From Candidatus Woesearchaeota archaeon (GTDB lineage Archaea > Nanobdellota > Nanobdellia > Woesearchaeales > DSVV01): a stretch of 35,097 bases of DNA. Under the pieces are notes generated by a model. The model was not told the origin of the DNA. It did not search any database and worked only from the letters and a program-made list of their open reading frames with translations. A program made the position numbers and the translations under genes. The stretch spans positions 1 through 35,097 of the forward strand of contig JAGVYH010000069.1 of NCBI GenBank assembly GCA_018303325.1, written 5' to 3'. Shown one piece after another: positions 8,390-16,897 of the stretch (positions are counted from its first letter, which is position 1; every line of letters starts with the position of its first letter).

Positions 8390-8470
8390 CATGTAACGGG
8401 GGACTGCGTCCCACAAACGAATTGTGAGCGGAAAACAGGATTGAGAGCGAAAAAAGGTATTAAAATGATT
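8390..8470 (-). repeat. 3'-end-associated dispersed repeat, copy A
   Basis: Read on the minus strand this stretch runs CTTTTTT..CTCTCAATCCTGTTTTCCGCTC, then GTTTGTGGGACGCAGTCCCCCGT and ACATGA. It matches 21640-21718 (plus strand) at most positions and 16655-16716 more loosely. The core GGGAC-GCA-GTCCC forms a hairpin. It lies just downstream of the eamA gene and in that gene's sense orientation. The rest of the 8176-8523 gap holds the purA promoter and an AT-rich inverted pair AGTTTTTT/AAAAAACT (8334-8341, 8371-8378). Confidence 0.75.
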
Positions 8471-8478
8471 GAGAAATA

Positions 8479-8498
8479 GAACCTCCGCTAAGCAAATG
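8479..8498 (+). repeat. Left member of inverted repeat flanking eamA
   Basis: GAACCTCC (8479-8486) and CTAAGCAAATG (8488-8498). The reverse complements of both words occur at 9575-9582 and 9582-9592 on the other side of the transporter gene, with the order of the two words swapped. Confidence 0.6.
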
Positions 8499-8523
8499 TC
8501 ATTAATCACATATTAATAGCAAA

Positions 8524-9408
8524 TCATATAACCATCAACACAACCCCTAGAACCATCAGCACTGTGCCGAACAGAATATGCCAAAAATTATCTTTTTCTT
8601 TTAATACAAAATAAGCGATAATAATTGTAAAAATTGCTGAAACTCTCTTAATTGATATGATATAAACAGTATAAGTTAAGCTTATTGCAACTATATATGA
8701 TAACATTACAACAAAATAAATTAGTGACGTGATTAACAAGCCCTTCCAATGCGCTTTAAAAGTATCTTTTGTTTTGGAAATAAATAAACAGGGTTTATCC
8801 TTAACCAAAAGATAAGCCGCAAATAAAGGAATAACAAAATAATTATAGATCATCGCATGGGTAATGTAATTAGAGTTATTTATAATGAACTTGTCCATTA
8901 CAGAGCCAATACCAAAAATAAATGCAACAATAAACATGTATAATGAGCCTTTGTTTCTGAAGATTAGCTTGAATGGCTCTAAAATGCCATCTTTTCTTTT
9001 TTTGTAATTTAAAAAATAAGTTCCTGTTACTAAAAAAGCAATTCCTATAATCCCCATATAAGATGGAAATTCCTTAAGCCATACCATACCAATAATCAAA
9101 GTAAATAATGGTGTTATAGTCAACAATGGTGTTGTTATAGAAACATCTTCTATTTTTATTGAATGCATGTATAATTGTCTTGTAATAACCACCATTATTC
9201 CTACAATAACAAAAGAGATTATAACTGTCCAATTAAATACAAATTTTGGCCATAAATATGGTAAAAAAGGCAAAATAATAATTACAGTCATTAATATGCC
9301 GCAAAATGCGAAATAAGAAGCATCAGCATTTTTTATATATTTTTTATTAGCCAAATGATATAATGCGTAAAAAAATGCGCAGATTAATCCGAGTATTAGC
9401 CAAAGCAT
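8524..9408 (-). CDS. EamA/DMT-family transporter
   Basis: 294 residues, the usual length for ten-helix drug/metabolite transporters. Two homologous halves of five membrane helices are apparent (roughly residues 1-135 and 150-294). Each half ends with the family's helix-turn-charged pattern (GIIGIAFLVTGTYFLNYKKRK; HILFGTVLMVLGVVLMVI). The motif VFTIIIAYFVLKEKD-like (TIIIAYFVLKEKDNFW) near residue 265 matches the 'lxaixxlgE' region of EamA proteins. Substrate cannot be deduced. An AT-rich TATA-like stretch about 30 bases upstream fits a leaderless start at ATG 9408. The gene stands alone between repeats and is bracketed by inverted sequence words, suggesting it arrived as a block. Confidence 0.85.
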   Translation of the reverse strand: MLWLILGLICAFFYALYHLANKKYIKNADASYFAFCGILMTVIIILPFLPYLWPKFVFNWTVIISFVIVGIMVVITRQLYMHSIKIEDVSITTPLLTITPLFTLIIGMVWLKEFPSYMGIIGIAFLVTGTYFLNYKKRKDGILEPFKLIFRNKGSLYMFIVAFIFGIGSVMDKFIINNSNYITHAMIYNYFVIPLFAAYLLVKDKPCLFISKTKDTFKAHWKGLLITSLIYFVVMLSYIVAISLTYTVYIISIKRVSAIFTIIIAYFVLKEKDNFWHILFGTVLMVLGVVLMVI

Positions 9409-9470
9409 AGATTAATGCATTTATATGCTCTTTTAATAAATATTGTGATAAAGATTATTCTTAATTTGTT

Positions 9471-9592
9471 GGAAATACCCCGCTGCTTGCGGTGATTGGG
9501 TTGAAAAAAAGTGTTAGGGATATTTACAACACTGAACCTCCTAAATAAATGATACTCCGCCCCTAGGGTGATTGGGAGGTTCATTTGCTTAG
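9471..9592 (-). mobile_element. ~110-base structured element (CCCAATCRC family), copy beta-gamma
   Basis: Minus-strand order: GAACCTCCCAATCACC, palindrome CCCTAGGG (9561-9568), GGGCGGAGTATCATTTATTT, then GGAGGTTC closing an 8-bp inverted pair (9575-9582 with 9534-9541). An AGTGTT...AACACT hairpin follows. Last comes a second CCCAATCACCGC-AAGCA-GCGGGGTATTT module (9503 down to 9471). Length and order match copy alpha at 1694-1800. It lies immediately upstream of the transporter gene. A 62-codon open frame crossing it on the minus strand is a by-product. Confidence 0.6.
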
Positions 9593-9824
9593 AATGTAAT
9601 TTTATAAGTAAAACTCCTTTTTCACAGGCTATATAAATTATAAGGACAAAATATATATAATTTGCTTACCATATTACTCTTGTAAGGGTAGTCGAAGATT
9701 TAAGATCACACCAATACACCGCTACATTACTTTTTGTTTATACTTTAACCTTAAGATTAATTATCAAATTATGTATGTAATCAAAAGGGGATTATTTTAC
9801 AATTAGATAAACCAGAGGTAAACA
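9593..9824. other. AT-rich intergenic DNA
   Basis: Completes the 9409-9824 gap. I see TATA-like stretches (CTATATAAATT near 9630, AAATATATATAA near 9650) but no tRNA-like fold or convincing gene. The 5' part of the gap is occupied by the structured element. Confidence 0.5.
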
Positions 9825-10019
9825 ATGGTAAATATGTGCCCTGCATTGGATATGATGTATGAACGAGTCTATAAAGAAGAATCTTGTAAATATGACAATA
9901 CTTCGCTTACATTAGTTTTCATTATATCTATGCTTGCTGTGTTATTCTTTGGCGATTGGGGCTTAAGGTTTAAAATGTGGGGTTCTTTAACAATATTGTA
10001 TTTTGTGTTTGTGAGCTGA
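9825..10019 (+). CDS. Small membrane protein, unknown
   Basis: 64 residues starting at an ATG with GAGGT (9815-9819) five bases upstream, a good ribosome site. A hydrophilic N-terminus with two Cys (positions 5 and 21) is followed by a membrane segment at about residues 29-43 (TLVFIISMLAVLFF) and a second hydrophobic stretch at the C-terminus (GSLTILYFVFVS). It lies directly ahead of the two large surface-protein genes in the same direction. No family is recognised. It may be a genuine small protein or a chance frame in AT-rich DNA; the ribosome site tips the balance. Confidence 0.45.
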   Translation: MVNMCPALDMMYERVYKEESCKYDNTSLTLVFIISMLAVLFFGDWGLRFKMWGSLTILYFVFVS

Positions 10020-10161
10020 TTCTATTATAAACTGATTTCTTTGAAGTTCTTTCAATAATAGTAAGATATATATACATCTATTTCTAATTAATAAATATTT
10101 AATAGATAGTTGATTGAAAAAGTCGAAGTTACATTAATTATTTTTAAAAAAGAGGGTTTTG

Positions 10162-12675
10162 ATGAAATATCTAGCTAAAATACGATTTAAAAGAAGAGAT
10201 ATAATTTTCATAGCTTTTGTTGTAATTGTATTATTCGGTGCTGTAATTAGTTCTTTTATTTTGGAAAATAACTTAGACCTTACTGGTTTGGCAAGAAAGA
10301 TACTGCCTGCTTATTCTTCATACAACAGTAAACATAAATCAACAGATTCTGAAAAACAATATACAAAACCATATACCTTGATTAATGATAAACAAGCAGG
10401 AATTTCTAATTACAATAAAAAATCATTTGAATCTGACAAAGAAAAAGGAAGAGCTTTAGACAAATTTAATCGTAACGAGCTATTAGAAATGTCAAATAAA
10501 AAAAGAGAGAAAGAAAAGAAACAAGAAATAAAAGAGCAGATTTGCGCGGTGTTGAAAGGAGAGGCTTATAAAAAAATAACCACATACAATCTTTTTTCAA
10601 AAGTTTGTTTAAATCCATTAAATAATAATTTAAAAATCGCGTCTGGTGCTTTTGGATACTGGATTAATGCTTATGACAAGCCGCAAAAAGAAGAATGCCT
10701 TGTCGAATATGACACCTGCAAAGAAGAAGGATTGCCATATCTTTATGAAGCATACTGTGACAGTGTTACAGAATTGCCAACACTTTCACCTAATTTAATA
10801 GATTGCAGGGATATGTTTGGCGATGAAAATTATATATGTATTAAAGGCGCTTGTGTCCTGAAGAAATGCGGCGATGGTTTAATTAATGTGGTGGATGGTG
10901 TTGAAGAGGAGTGTGACGACGGAAATAACATAGCAGGAGACGGCTGCGATGAAGAATGTCAAATAGAAGTCGTGGTTGAGGTTGAATCTTCAAATATTGA
11001 TTTAGTCATAGGAAAGATAAATGAAATTGCTTTAAGCGAGAATTGTATTAATTCTTTTGTGTTTGAAATATGCAATTATGGTGAAGACACAGTAACAAAA
11101 GATTTCAACATCAATGTTCAAGCGAACGAAAAATTTTCAACATTTTCTTACAATGCCAAAGAACAAACAATTGAAGCAGGAGAATGTGTCAATGTAAAAA
11201 ATCAGAAAAAAATGAGTATACAGCAATTTGGCCAGCTTGGAGATACTGCTGAAGTGTTGTTTAGCATTGATGTTGACAATAATATTGCTGAAATAGATGA
11301 GAATAATAATATAAAATCTCAAAATATTTATTTTGGTGATAATTATTATTCTAAACCAAATGATTTCTCTGAAGAAAATATTTGTAGCACTTGGTGTTTT
11401 GATACAGACGATGGAAAAGATTACTGGGATAAGGGAACAGCTAACTGGCTGTATATCGGACAGTCTGGTTCTTCAGAAGATGTATGTGACACATGGGGTT
11501 TTGATAATAAAGTGTATCTTTGGGAACAATATTGCATCTCGCCAGTTTATCAACTGGAAAATGGGCTTTATGTTTATCCTCGCGGAGAAAAGAAAGTTGA
11601 CTGCACTGTAATGGATGCAAAATGTGAAGATGGCAAATGTGTACCTATTGAAGAAAATCATCTTAGTTGTAAAGATTTGGAAGGAGATACAGATTTCTTT
11701 ACTTATGGTGATGTTGATTACACATCTATTGACGGCGAAAAAATGTTATTAAATGACGAATGTTTGGATGAAACTTATCTAAATGAATATTATTGTCAGG
11801 ATGATGAGCTTGTTAATGTTAAAAAATATGATTGTTCCCAAAAGAATGCGGTTTGTATAGGTGGAAAATGTGTAGAATCATCTGAACCACCTGATGAGGA
11901 GCCAAGCAATAAAGACGATTCAAAGACTGAAGATATAGAAAATGATCCTTTTGTTGCTGGCAGCGAAGATTTCTGTTCATGGGATTATTATCATCTTATT
12001 GAATATTCCCTTGATAAAAATAATAATCTTTATTCTTCAGATGTTGATTGTACCCAATATTCAAATGAGTTTGGTGTTGCTCTTTGTGCAAATGCTGTGT
12101 GCACATATCCAGACCCTTCTTTAAAGAGCTGTAAAGAAGATCTTGACATTGGATTGGACTATTATATTTTAGGTGATATTAGTTCTACAAACGAATATGG
12201 TATGAATGATTACAACTATGATTATTGTGTTGAAGGTATTATTGAAACTGTTGATGAAAGCAATAATGCAGATGAGAATGCAGAACAAAATACCAATCTG
12301 TTGGTAGAATTTTATTGTAACGGAAATGAGCTTAAAATGACAGAGCCTTATGATTGTTCTCAAGATAATCTGGTTTGCCACTCCGGAAAATGCGTAGGTG
12401 TTGATGAAAGCCAGATGTTTTGTGAAATAATAAATGGTGATGATTTCATATCAATTCATTATATTAATGAATTCGGCGATGATATATGGTATAATCAATT
12501 TCAATGCAGTGAAAGCAAAGAAGTGTTTGACTCTGTTTACATGGATAAGTATCTTGCAGAATTATCCTGCAACGGAAATAATTTAGCATATATTATTAAC
12601 GAATGTGCTGAAGGCGAAATTTGTCAGGAAGGTAAATGCGTTAAAAATGAGGAACTTGGATTATATACTACTTAA
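10162..12675 (+). CDS. Large Cys-rich modular surface protein (paralogue 1)
   Basis: 837 residues from ATG 10162, which has GAGGG five bases upstream; a TTG one codon earlier is less likely. The order is: basic N-terminus, one membrane helix (about 13-34), the motif DLTGLARKI (39-47), a charged linker, then a Cys-containing domain (CAVLKGEAYKKIT... IASGAFGYWI). Next comes a Myxococcus-type cysteine-rich repeat beginning CGDG at about 236 and ending ECDDGNNIAGDGCDEEC. A CARDB-like beta domain covers about 275-390 (FEICNYGEDTVTKDF). Several Cys modules of the form Y-x-N-E-F-G ... YC...C...C...C follow, separated by (N/D)DPFVAG linkers. With the N-terminal anchor, the bulk is expected outside the cell. 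It is a tandem paralogue of the next gene, 88 bases downstream. Confidence 0.85.
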   Translation: MKYLAKIRFKRRDIIFIAFVVIVLFGAVISSFILENNLDLTGLARKILPAYSSYNSKHKSTDSEKQYTKPYTLINDKQAGISNYNKKSFESDKEKGRALDKFNRNELLEMSNKKREKEKKQEIKEQICAVLKGEAYKKITTYNLFSKVCLNPLNNNLKIASGAFGYWINAYDKPQKEECLVEYDTCKEEGLPYLYEAYCDSVTELPTLSPNLIDCRDMFGDENYICIKGACVLKKCGDGLINVVDGVEEECDDGNNIAGDGCDEECQIEVVVEVESSNIDLVIGKINEIALSENCINSFVFEICNYGEDTVTKDFNINVQANEKFSTFSYNAKEQTIEAGECVNVKNQKKMSIQQFGQLGDTAEVLFSIDVDNNIAEIDENNNIKSQNIYFGDNYYSKPNDFSEENICSTWCFDTDDGKDYWDKGTANWLYIGQSGSSEDVCDTWGFDNKVYLWEQYCISPVYQLENGLYVYPRGEKKVDCTVMDAKCEDGKCVPIEENHLSCKDLEGDTDFFTYGDVDYTSIDGEKMLLNDECLDETYLNEYYCQDDELVNVKKYDCSQKNAVCIGGKCVESSEPPDEEPSNKDDSKTEDIENDPFVAGSEDFCSWDYYHLIEYSLDKNNNLYSSDVDCTQYSNEFGVALCANAVCTYPDPSLKSCKEDLDIGLDYYILGDISSTNEYGMNDYNYDYCVEGIIETVDESNNADENAEQNTNLLVEFYCNGNELKMTEPYDCSQDNLVCHSGKCVGVDESQMFCEIINGDDFISIHYINEFGDDIWYNQFQCSESKEVFDSVYMDKYLAELSCNGNNLAYIINECAEGEICQEGKCVKNEELGLYTT

Positions 12676-12763
12676 TAACTTTATAACTTAAATTAGAATT
12701 AACAATAAAATTAATTAAAATTTAAATAGTACTAAATTATTGGGTAATTTATCAGGTGATTAA

Positions 12764-15700
12764 ATGAAAAAAAAGAGCATCATGAATTACATAAAAAGAA
12801 GAAATAAGTTAGTTTTAGCTATTGTAACTGTTTTAATAATTTTTCTTGTTTTATCTTCTCTCATTGTTCTTATGTCTGATATTATATCTAACAAAACAGG
12901 CCTTGTCGGAATGGCGAGAAAAGTAATAATGATGGCGTCAAATGATCAGAAATATGAATCAGATTCTAAAAGAGACGAGGAAAAGCCATCTTCCATTGCA
13001 GATAGTATCTTGGCAATGATTAATCAAATGATTCAGGGTGGAAAAAAAGAGATAGAAACACAAACACAGGTATCAACCAGAATAAAAGAAAAGGTAATAA
13101 GAACAAGAGAATCTACCAATAGCAGAATTAAGGATAGAATAAATATGATCAATCAATTAAAAATCCAAAAGGAAAAGGAAATGTATTGTTCTGTGGTGAA
13201 GGATGGTGCATATTCTAAAATAACTGAAGAAAATTTGTTCTCAAAATCATGTATTGATCCTACTGGAGATGATTTAAAGATTGCTTCTGGCGCTTTTGGA
13301 TATTGGATAGATATGTACGCTGGAAAATATGACCAGAATGAAATAAAAGAAGAATGTGTTGTAGAATATGATACCTGCAAAGAAGATGGAATGCCTTATA
13401 TTTATGAAGCGTATTGCGACAGCAAAACAGGATTGCCAGCGCAAATGCAGCCAGCGCAAATGCTTGATTGCAGAGAGATTTTTGGCGATGAAAATTATGT
13501 ATGTATAAAAGGCGCCTGTGTTCTAAAAACCTGCGGTGATGGATTGAAAAATAAGTTAGGAGAAGAATGTGATGACGGGAATACTATCAATGGTGATGGA
13601 TGTGACAAAGAGTGCAAGGATGAACCATTATTGCCTGATTTGACAATAGGTACAATAAATGAGAATGCTGCAAGTGAAGCTTGTGTTAACTTTTTTGAGT
13701 TTGAAATATGTAATGAAGGAAATGCTGAAGTGAAAGATAATTTTAAAATTGCAGTATATGCTAATGATAAAAATTCTATATTCACTTATGAAGCAGAAGA
13801 ACAACCCCTTCTTCCTGGTGAATGTGTTCTTGTAAAAAATCCGACTAAAACAAACATACTTAAATTTGGCGGTCTTGGAGAGACACACAAGGTTACTATT
13901 AAAGTTGATGTTAGTGATGATATTCAGGAAGAATTAGAGACTCTTGATGAAGAACCTATTAATGAAGGTGTGGTAGAAATTGGCGACGAGGATAATAACG
14001 AAAAATCCCAAACAATTTATTTCGGCGACAATTATTATTACACACCAAATGATTTCACAGAAGAAAATATTTGTAACACATGGTGTTTTGATACAGATGA
14101 TGGAAAAAATTATTTGAAAAGCGGGGATATTAACTGGATTTATATCAACCAAGCTTATAATGACAAAGATCAATGCAGTAAATACGGCGACTTTGATAAT
14201 CAAGTATTCCTTTACGAGCAATATTGCATCTCACCAATATACAAACTAAATAATGGGTTGTATGTATATCCTCAAGGAGAAAAAGTTGTTGATTGCACTT
14301 TGTTAGATTCAAAATGCAAGGATGGAAAATGCGTGCCTATTAAGAATAATTATCTTAATTGTAAAGATATGGAAGGAATGCTAAGTATGTTTACATACGG
14401 CGAGGTTGATTACACATCTATTGACGGCGAAAAGATATTATTAAAAGATAAATGTTTAAATGAAGAAACATTGTTAGAATATTACTGTCAAAATGATGAG
14501 TTAGCTGAATCAGATGACTTAAGTTGTTTCTATGAAAATGCTGTTTGTCAAGACGGAGAATGTGTTAAAACTGATAAAACAAATGAATTTGAAGATTCTG
14601 ACCCAGATAATGATCCTTTTGTATATGGCACTGGTTTATTTATTAAATTAAATGGCGAAACTCAAGAGTACAATGATGATTGCGCATGGAAAGGTTATGA
14701 AGTTATTCAATATTCAGCAGGAAAAAATAATTATCCACAAGCAAACAATGTAGACTGCACTCAATATAAAAATGAGAACGGCGCTGCCATGTGCGCTAAT
14801 GGTGTATGCACTTATCCTGATCCTACTTTAATGATATGTGAAGAGGGCGAAGATAACGGACTAAATTACTATGAATATAGCACCACTCATTCTATCAATG
14901 CTTATAGCTTAGAAAATTATAATGGTGATTTTTGTATTGAAGGCACAACTCAATTAATAGAATTTTACTGTAATGAAAATGAACTTAAAATGACAGAGCC
15001 TTACGATTGCTCTTTAGAAGATATGGCTTGTTATAATGGCAAATGTGTTGTTGTTGATGAAAGTCTGAAATCATGCGAAATAATTGAAAAAAAAGACAAG
15101 AATGTTATTCATTATACCAATGAATTTGGCGACGAAGAACAAGACACTGAATTTGCATGCAGTGAAACTAATGAAATGTCAAATATTGAAGCATTTGACT
15201 GGGAGAAAGAAAGCAATTATCTGGCACAGTTTTATTGTGATGGTAATGAGCCTGCTTATACCATAACTGATTGTACAACTGACGGAAAGAAATGCTATGA
15301 TGGCCAGTGCATGGCTGAAGATCAAAGTTTGGTTAAATGCGAAGATATTGCAATGCCTAATGTTGAGGTTGCTGTAGCAGTTAGTGAAACATCAACTGAA
15401 CCGCAGTCAGAACCGCAAGAAACTCCTGAAAATGAAGAAGAGCAAGATAAAGAACAAGATAACAAAAATCCTTTTGTTAAGGGCATAACTTTATACACAA
15501 ATAGTTTTGGTGAAGAAGATGGTTATAATGATTATTGTGAAAATGAAGAACTATTAAGTGAATCTTATTGTGAAAATAATGAGCAAAAAGAAACCTTAAT
15601 TAACTGCGTTGATTTTGGCATGAAATGTTATAATAGCAAATGTGTCATGCCTGATGAGAACCTTAAATTCTGTGAAATCCAAAATGAGGGTGAGGAATGG

Positions 15701-16567
15701 CAGATAGTAGAATATACAAATGAATTTGGGTATCATGGTTATTTTTCTAATCTTTGTATTGATGAAAATGATATTGATGATTTATCTAATGTGAATTGGT
15801 GGAATCTTGAAGGGGATATTTTGGTGGATTACAAATGCGACGGAAAGAATCTTGCTTATGACATAGTTAACTGCAAAGAGCAAGGCAAGGTTTGTTATAA
15901 TAAACAGTGTTTAGTGAAAGATGAGTCATTAAAAAGTTGTACAAATGACCCAAATGAAGCATCGCCAGATGATCCTTTTATCGAGGGAATAAATGTTTAT
16001 ACCAATGAATTCGGATTTGAAGAGCAAAGCGGTGATAATTGTGAAGGAAATGTTTTTAGTACTGAATTTCCTCTCTACGAAACTTATTGCGAAGGAAATG
16101 AACTTACAGGAAAATTAATTGACTGCAATGATTATGGAATGAAATGCAATGATTGGAAAGACATATGCCAAATGCCTGTTACTGAAATGAAATGTGAAGA
16201 TACAGATGATGGTGAAGCTCCAAATGTACCTGGCAAGGTAACTTTCACTTCTGAGTTTGGCGATAGTGAATCTGAATATGATGAGTGTAATAATAAGGAT
16301 TATAAAAATGTATGGGAATTATTTTGTATAGAAATAATGACGCCTGACGGTGCGAAAATTATTCCTGAAGATAAAACAATGGTTTGTGAAGAAGGCAAAA
16401 CTTGCCGAGAGTTTTGTGATGCTGATGGAAATTATATAGGGGGTGCTTGCGCAGATCCTAATGATCAAACTAATATATGTACGAGCGAATCTACTGCTCC
16501 GATGGAAAAACAACCAATAGAAGAACCAGCATCATCTTCAGGCGGCGGAGGTAGTGGCTTTGGATAG
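12764..16567 (+). CDS. Giant Cys-rich modular surface protein (paralogue 2)
   Basis: 1267 residues. GGTGA lies 6 bases before the ATG. One membrane helix (about 15-37) is followed by TGLVGMARK (45-53), matching TGLARK in the neighbour. The N-terminal domain set is identical in order: FSKSCIDP...IASGAFGYWI domain, cysteine-rich repeat starting CGDG at residue 257, and CARDB-like domain (about 290-430). After that come roughly eight Cys modules of about 65-85 residues. Each tends to carry YTNEFG near its start, then YC(E/D)xNE, C...C(Y/F)xxxC and an acidic ESLKxC end; about four of these have no counterpart in paralogue 1. Linkers DPFVYG, NPFVKG and DPFIEG recur. The C-terminus is Ser/Gly-rich (SSSGGGGSGFG). 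Multiple even-spaced Cys suggest disulfide-bonded beads outside the cell. Confidence 0.88.
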   Translation: MKKKSIMNYIKRRNKLVLAIVTVLIIFLVLSSLIVLMSDIISNKTGLVGMARKVIMMASNDQKYESDSKRDEEKPSSIADSILAMINQMIQGGKKEIETQTQVSTRIKEKVIRTRESTNSRIKDRINMINQLKIQKEKEMYCSVVKDGAYSKITEENLFSKSCIDPTGDDLKIASGAFGYWIDMYAGKYDQNEIKEECVVEYDTCKEDGMPYIYEAYCDSKTGLPAQMQPAQMLDCREIFGDENYVCIKGACVLKTCGDGLKNKLGEECDDGNTINGDGCDKECKDEPLLPDLTIGTINENAASEACVNFFEFEICNEGNAEVKDNFKIAVYANDKNSIFTYEAEEQPLLPGECVLVKNPTKTNILKFGGLGETHKVTIKVDVSDDIQEELETLDEEPINEGVVEIGDEDNNEKSQTIYFGDNYYYTPNDFTEENICNTWCFDTDDGKNYLKSGDINWIYINQAYNDKDQCSKYGDFDNQVFLYEQYCISPIYKLNNGLYVYPQGEKVVDCTLLDSKCKDGKCVPIKNNYLNCKDMEGMLSMFTYGEVDYTSIDGEKILLKDKCLNEETLLEYYCQNDELAESDDLSCFYENAVCQDGECVKTDKTNEFEDSDPDNDPFVYGTGLFIKLNGETQEYNDDCAWKGYEVIQYSAGKNNYPQANNVDCTQYKNENGAAMCANGVCTYPDPTLMICEEGEDNGLNYYEYSTTHSINAYSLENYNGDFCIEGTTQLIEFYCNENELKMTEPYDCSLEDMACYNGKCVVVDESLKSCEIIEKKDKNVIHYTNEFGDEEQDTEFACSETNEMSNIEAFDWEKESNYLAQFYCDGNEPAYTITDCTTDGKKCYDGQCMAEDQSLVKCEDIAMPNVEVAVAVSETSTEPQSEPQETPENEEEQDKEQDNKNPFVKGITLYTNSFGEEDGYNDYCENEELLSESYCENNEQKETLINCVDFGMKCYNSKCVMPDENLKFCEIQNEGEEWQIVEYTNEFGYHGYFSNLCIDENDIDDLSNVNWWNLEGDILVDYKCDGKNLAYDIVNCKEQGKVCYNKQCLVKDESLKSCTNDPNEASPDDPFIEGINVYTNEFGFEEQSGDNCEGNVFSTEFPLYETYCEGNELTGKLIDCNDYGMKCNDWKDICQMPVTEMKCEDTDDGEAPNVPGKVTFTSEFGDSESEYDECNNKDYKNVWELFCIEIMTPDGAKIIPEDKTMVCEEGKTCREFCDADGNYIGGACADPNDQTNICTSESTAPMEKQPIEEPASSSGGGGSGFG

Positions 16568-16583
16568 TTTAAGAATTTTAATA

Positions 16584-16633
16584 TATACTAAAAGTCCTTG
16601 ATTTTTGTTCGGAAATCAAGGACTTTTAGTATA
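16584..16633 (+). repeat. TATACTAAA-armed hairpin, copy 3
   Basis: A perfect 21-bp inverted repeat: 16584-16604 (TATACTAAAAGTCCTTGATTT) less its last base is readable by eye, pairing with 16613-16633 across an 8-base loop containing GTTCG. It begins 17 bases after the stop codon of the giant surface-protein gene, so it may end that transcript. Arms and loop match the copies at 262-358. Confidence 0.8.
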
Positions 16634-16654
16634 AATATTTGTCTTTGTTCATTT

Positions 16655-16716
16655 GATTAACTCTTGTTTCTTGCTCTCAACCCGTAACTAGGGATGGAGT
16701 CCACGGTCGTATGAAA
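16655..16716 (+). repeat. 3'-end-associated dispersed repeat, copy C (degenerate)
   Basis: GCTCTCAACCCGT, then GGGATGGAGTCC (a weakened version of the GGGACGCAGTCCC hairpin), then GTCGTATGAAA. It aligns position by position with copy B at 21640-21718 but is more diverged. It is downstream of, and sense to, the giant surface-protein gene. The rest of the 16568-16897 gap is the hairpin before it and the palindromic cluster after it. Confidence 0.6.
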
Positions 16717-16718
16717 CT

Positions 16719-16834
16719 GTTAGAAAGCTTGAAGGTCTGAAAGCTCGAAGGTGCGCTTTAGGAGTCGCACTTTCAAACTATCAAGCTTTCTAACTTTCAA
16801 GCTTCTAAATGCTGTCAAGCTTTCTAACTTTCAA
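16719..16834. repeat. Palindromic word-repeat cluster following copy C
   Basis: GTTAGAAAGCTTGA (16719-16732) is perfectly complementary to TCAAGCTTTCTAAC (16781-16794). Inside that, AAGGTGCG/CGCACTTT (16748-16755, 16766-16773) pairs again with one G-T. The 20-base word starting TCAAGCTTTCTAAC at 16781 is repeated exactly at 16815-16834. Variants of the AAGCTTGAAGG/GAAAGCTCGAAGG word fill the space between. No coding potential is seen. Confidence 0.8.
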
Positions 16835-16897
16835 ACAATCTTACCATTTCTTCATGAACGTGTCCAATTAGATAGAATATAAAAAAGAAGCAGTACA

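Noticed and set aside
9396-9584. 62-codon minus-strand open frame ahead of the EamA gene
   Set aside because: It lies across the structured ~110-base repeat and overlaps the transporter start; the translation has no coherent fold and the frame follows the repeat's inverted arms.
9660-9730. Possible tRNA-like or small RNA around GGGTAGTCGAAGATT
   Set aside because: I could not form acceptor, D and T arms, and no CCA or T-loop consensus is visible.
16719-16834. Possible CRISPR array
   Set aside because: Repeated words are irregularly spaced, mostly inverted, and there are no unique spacers of constant length.
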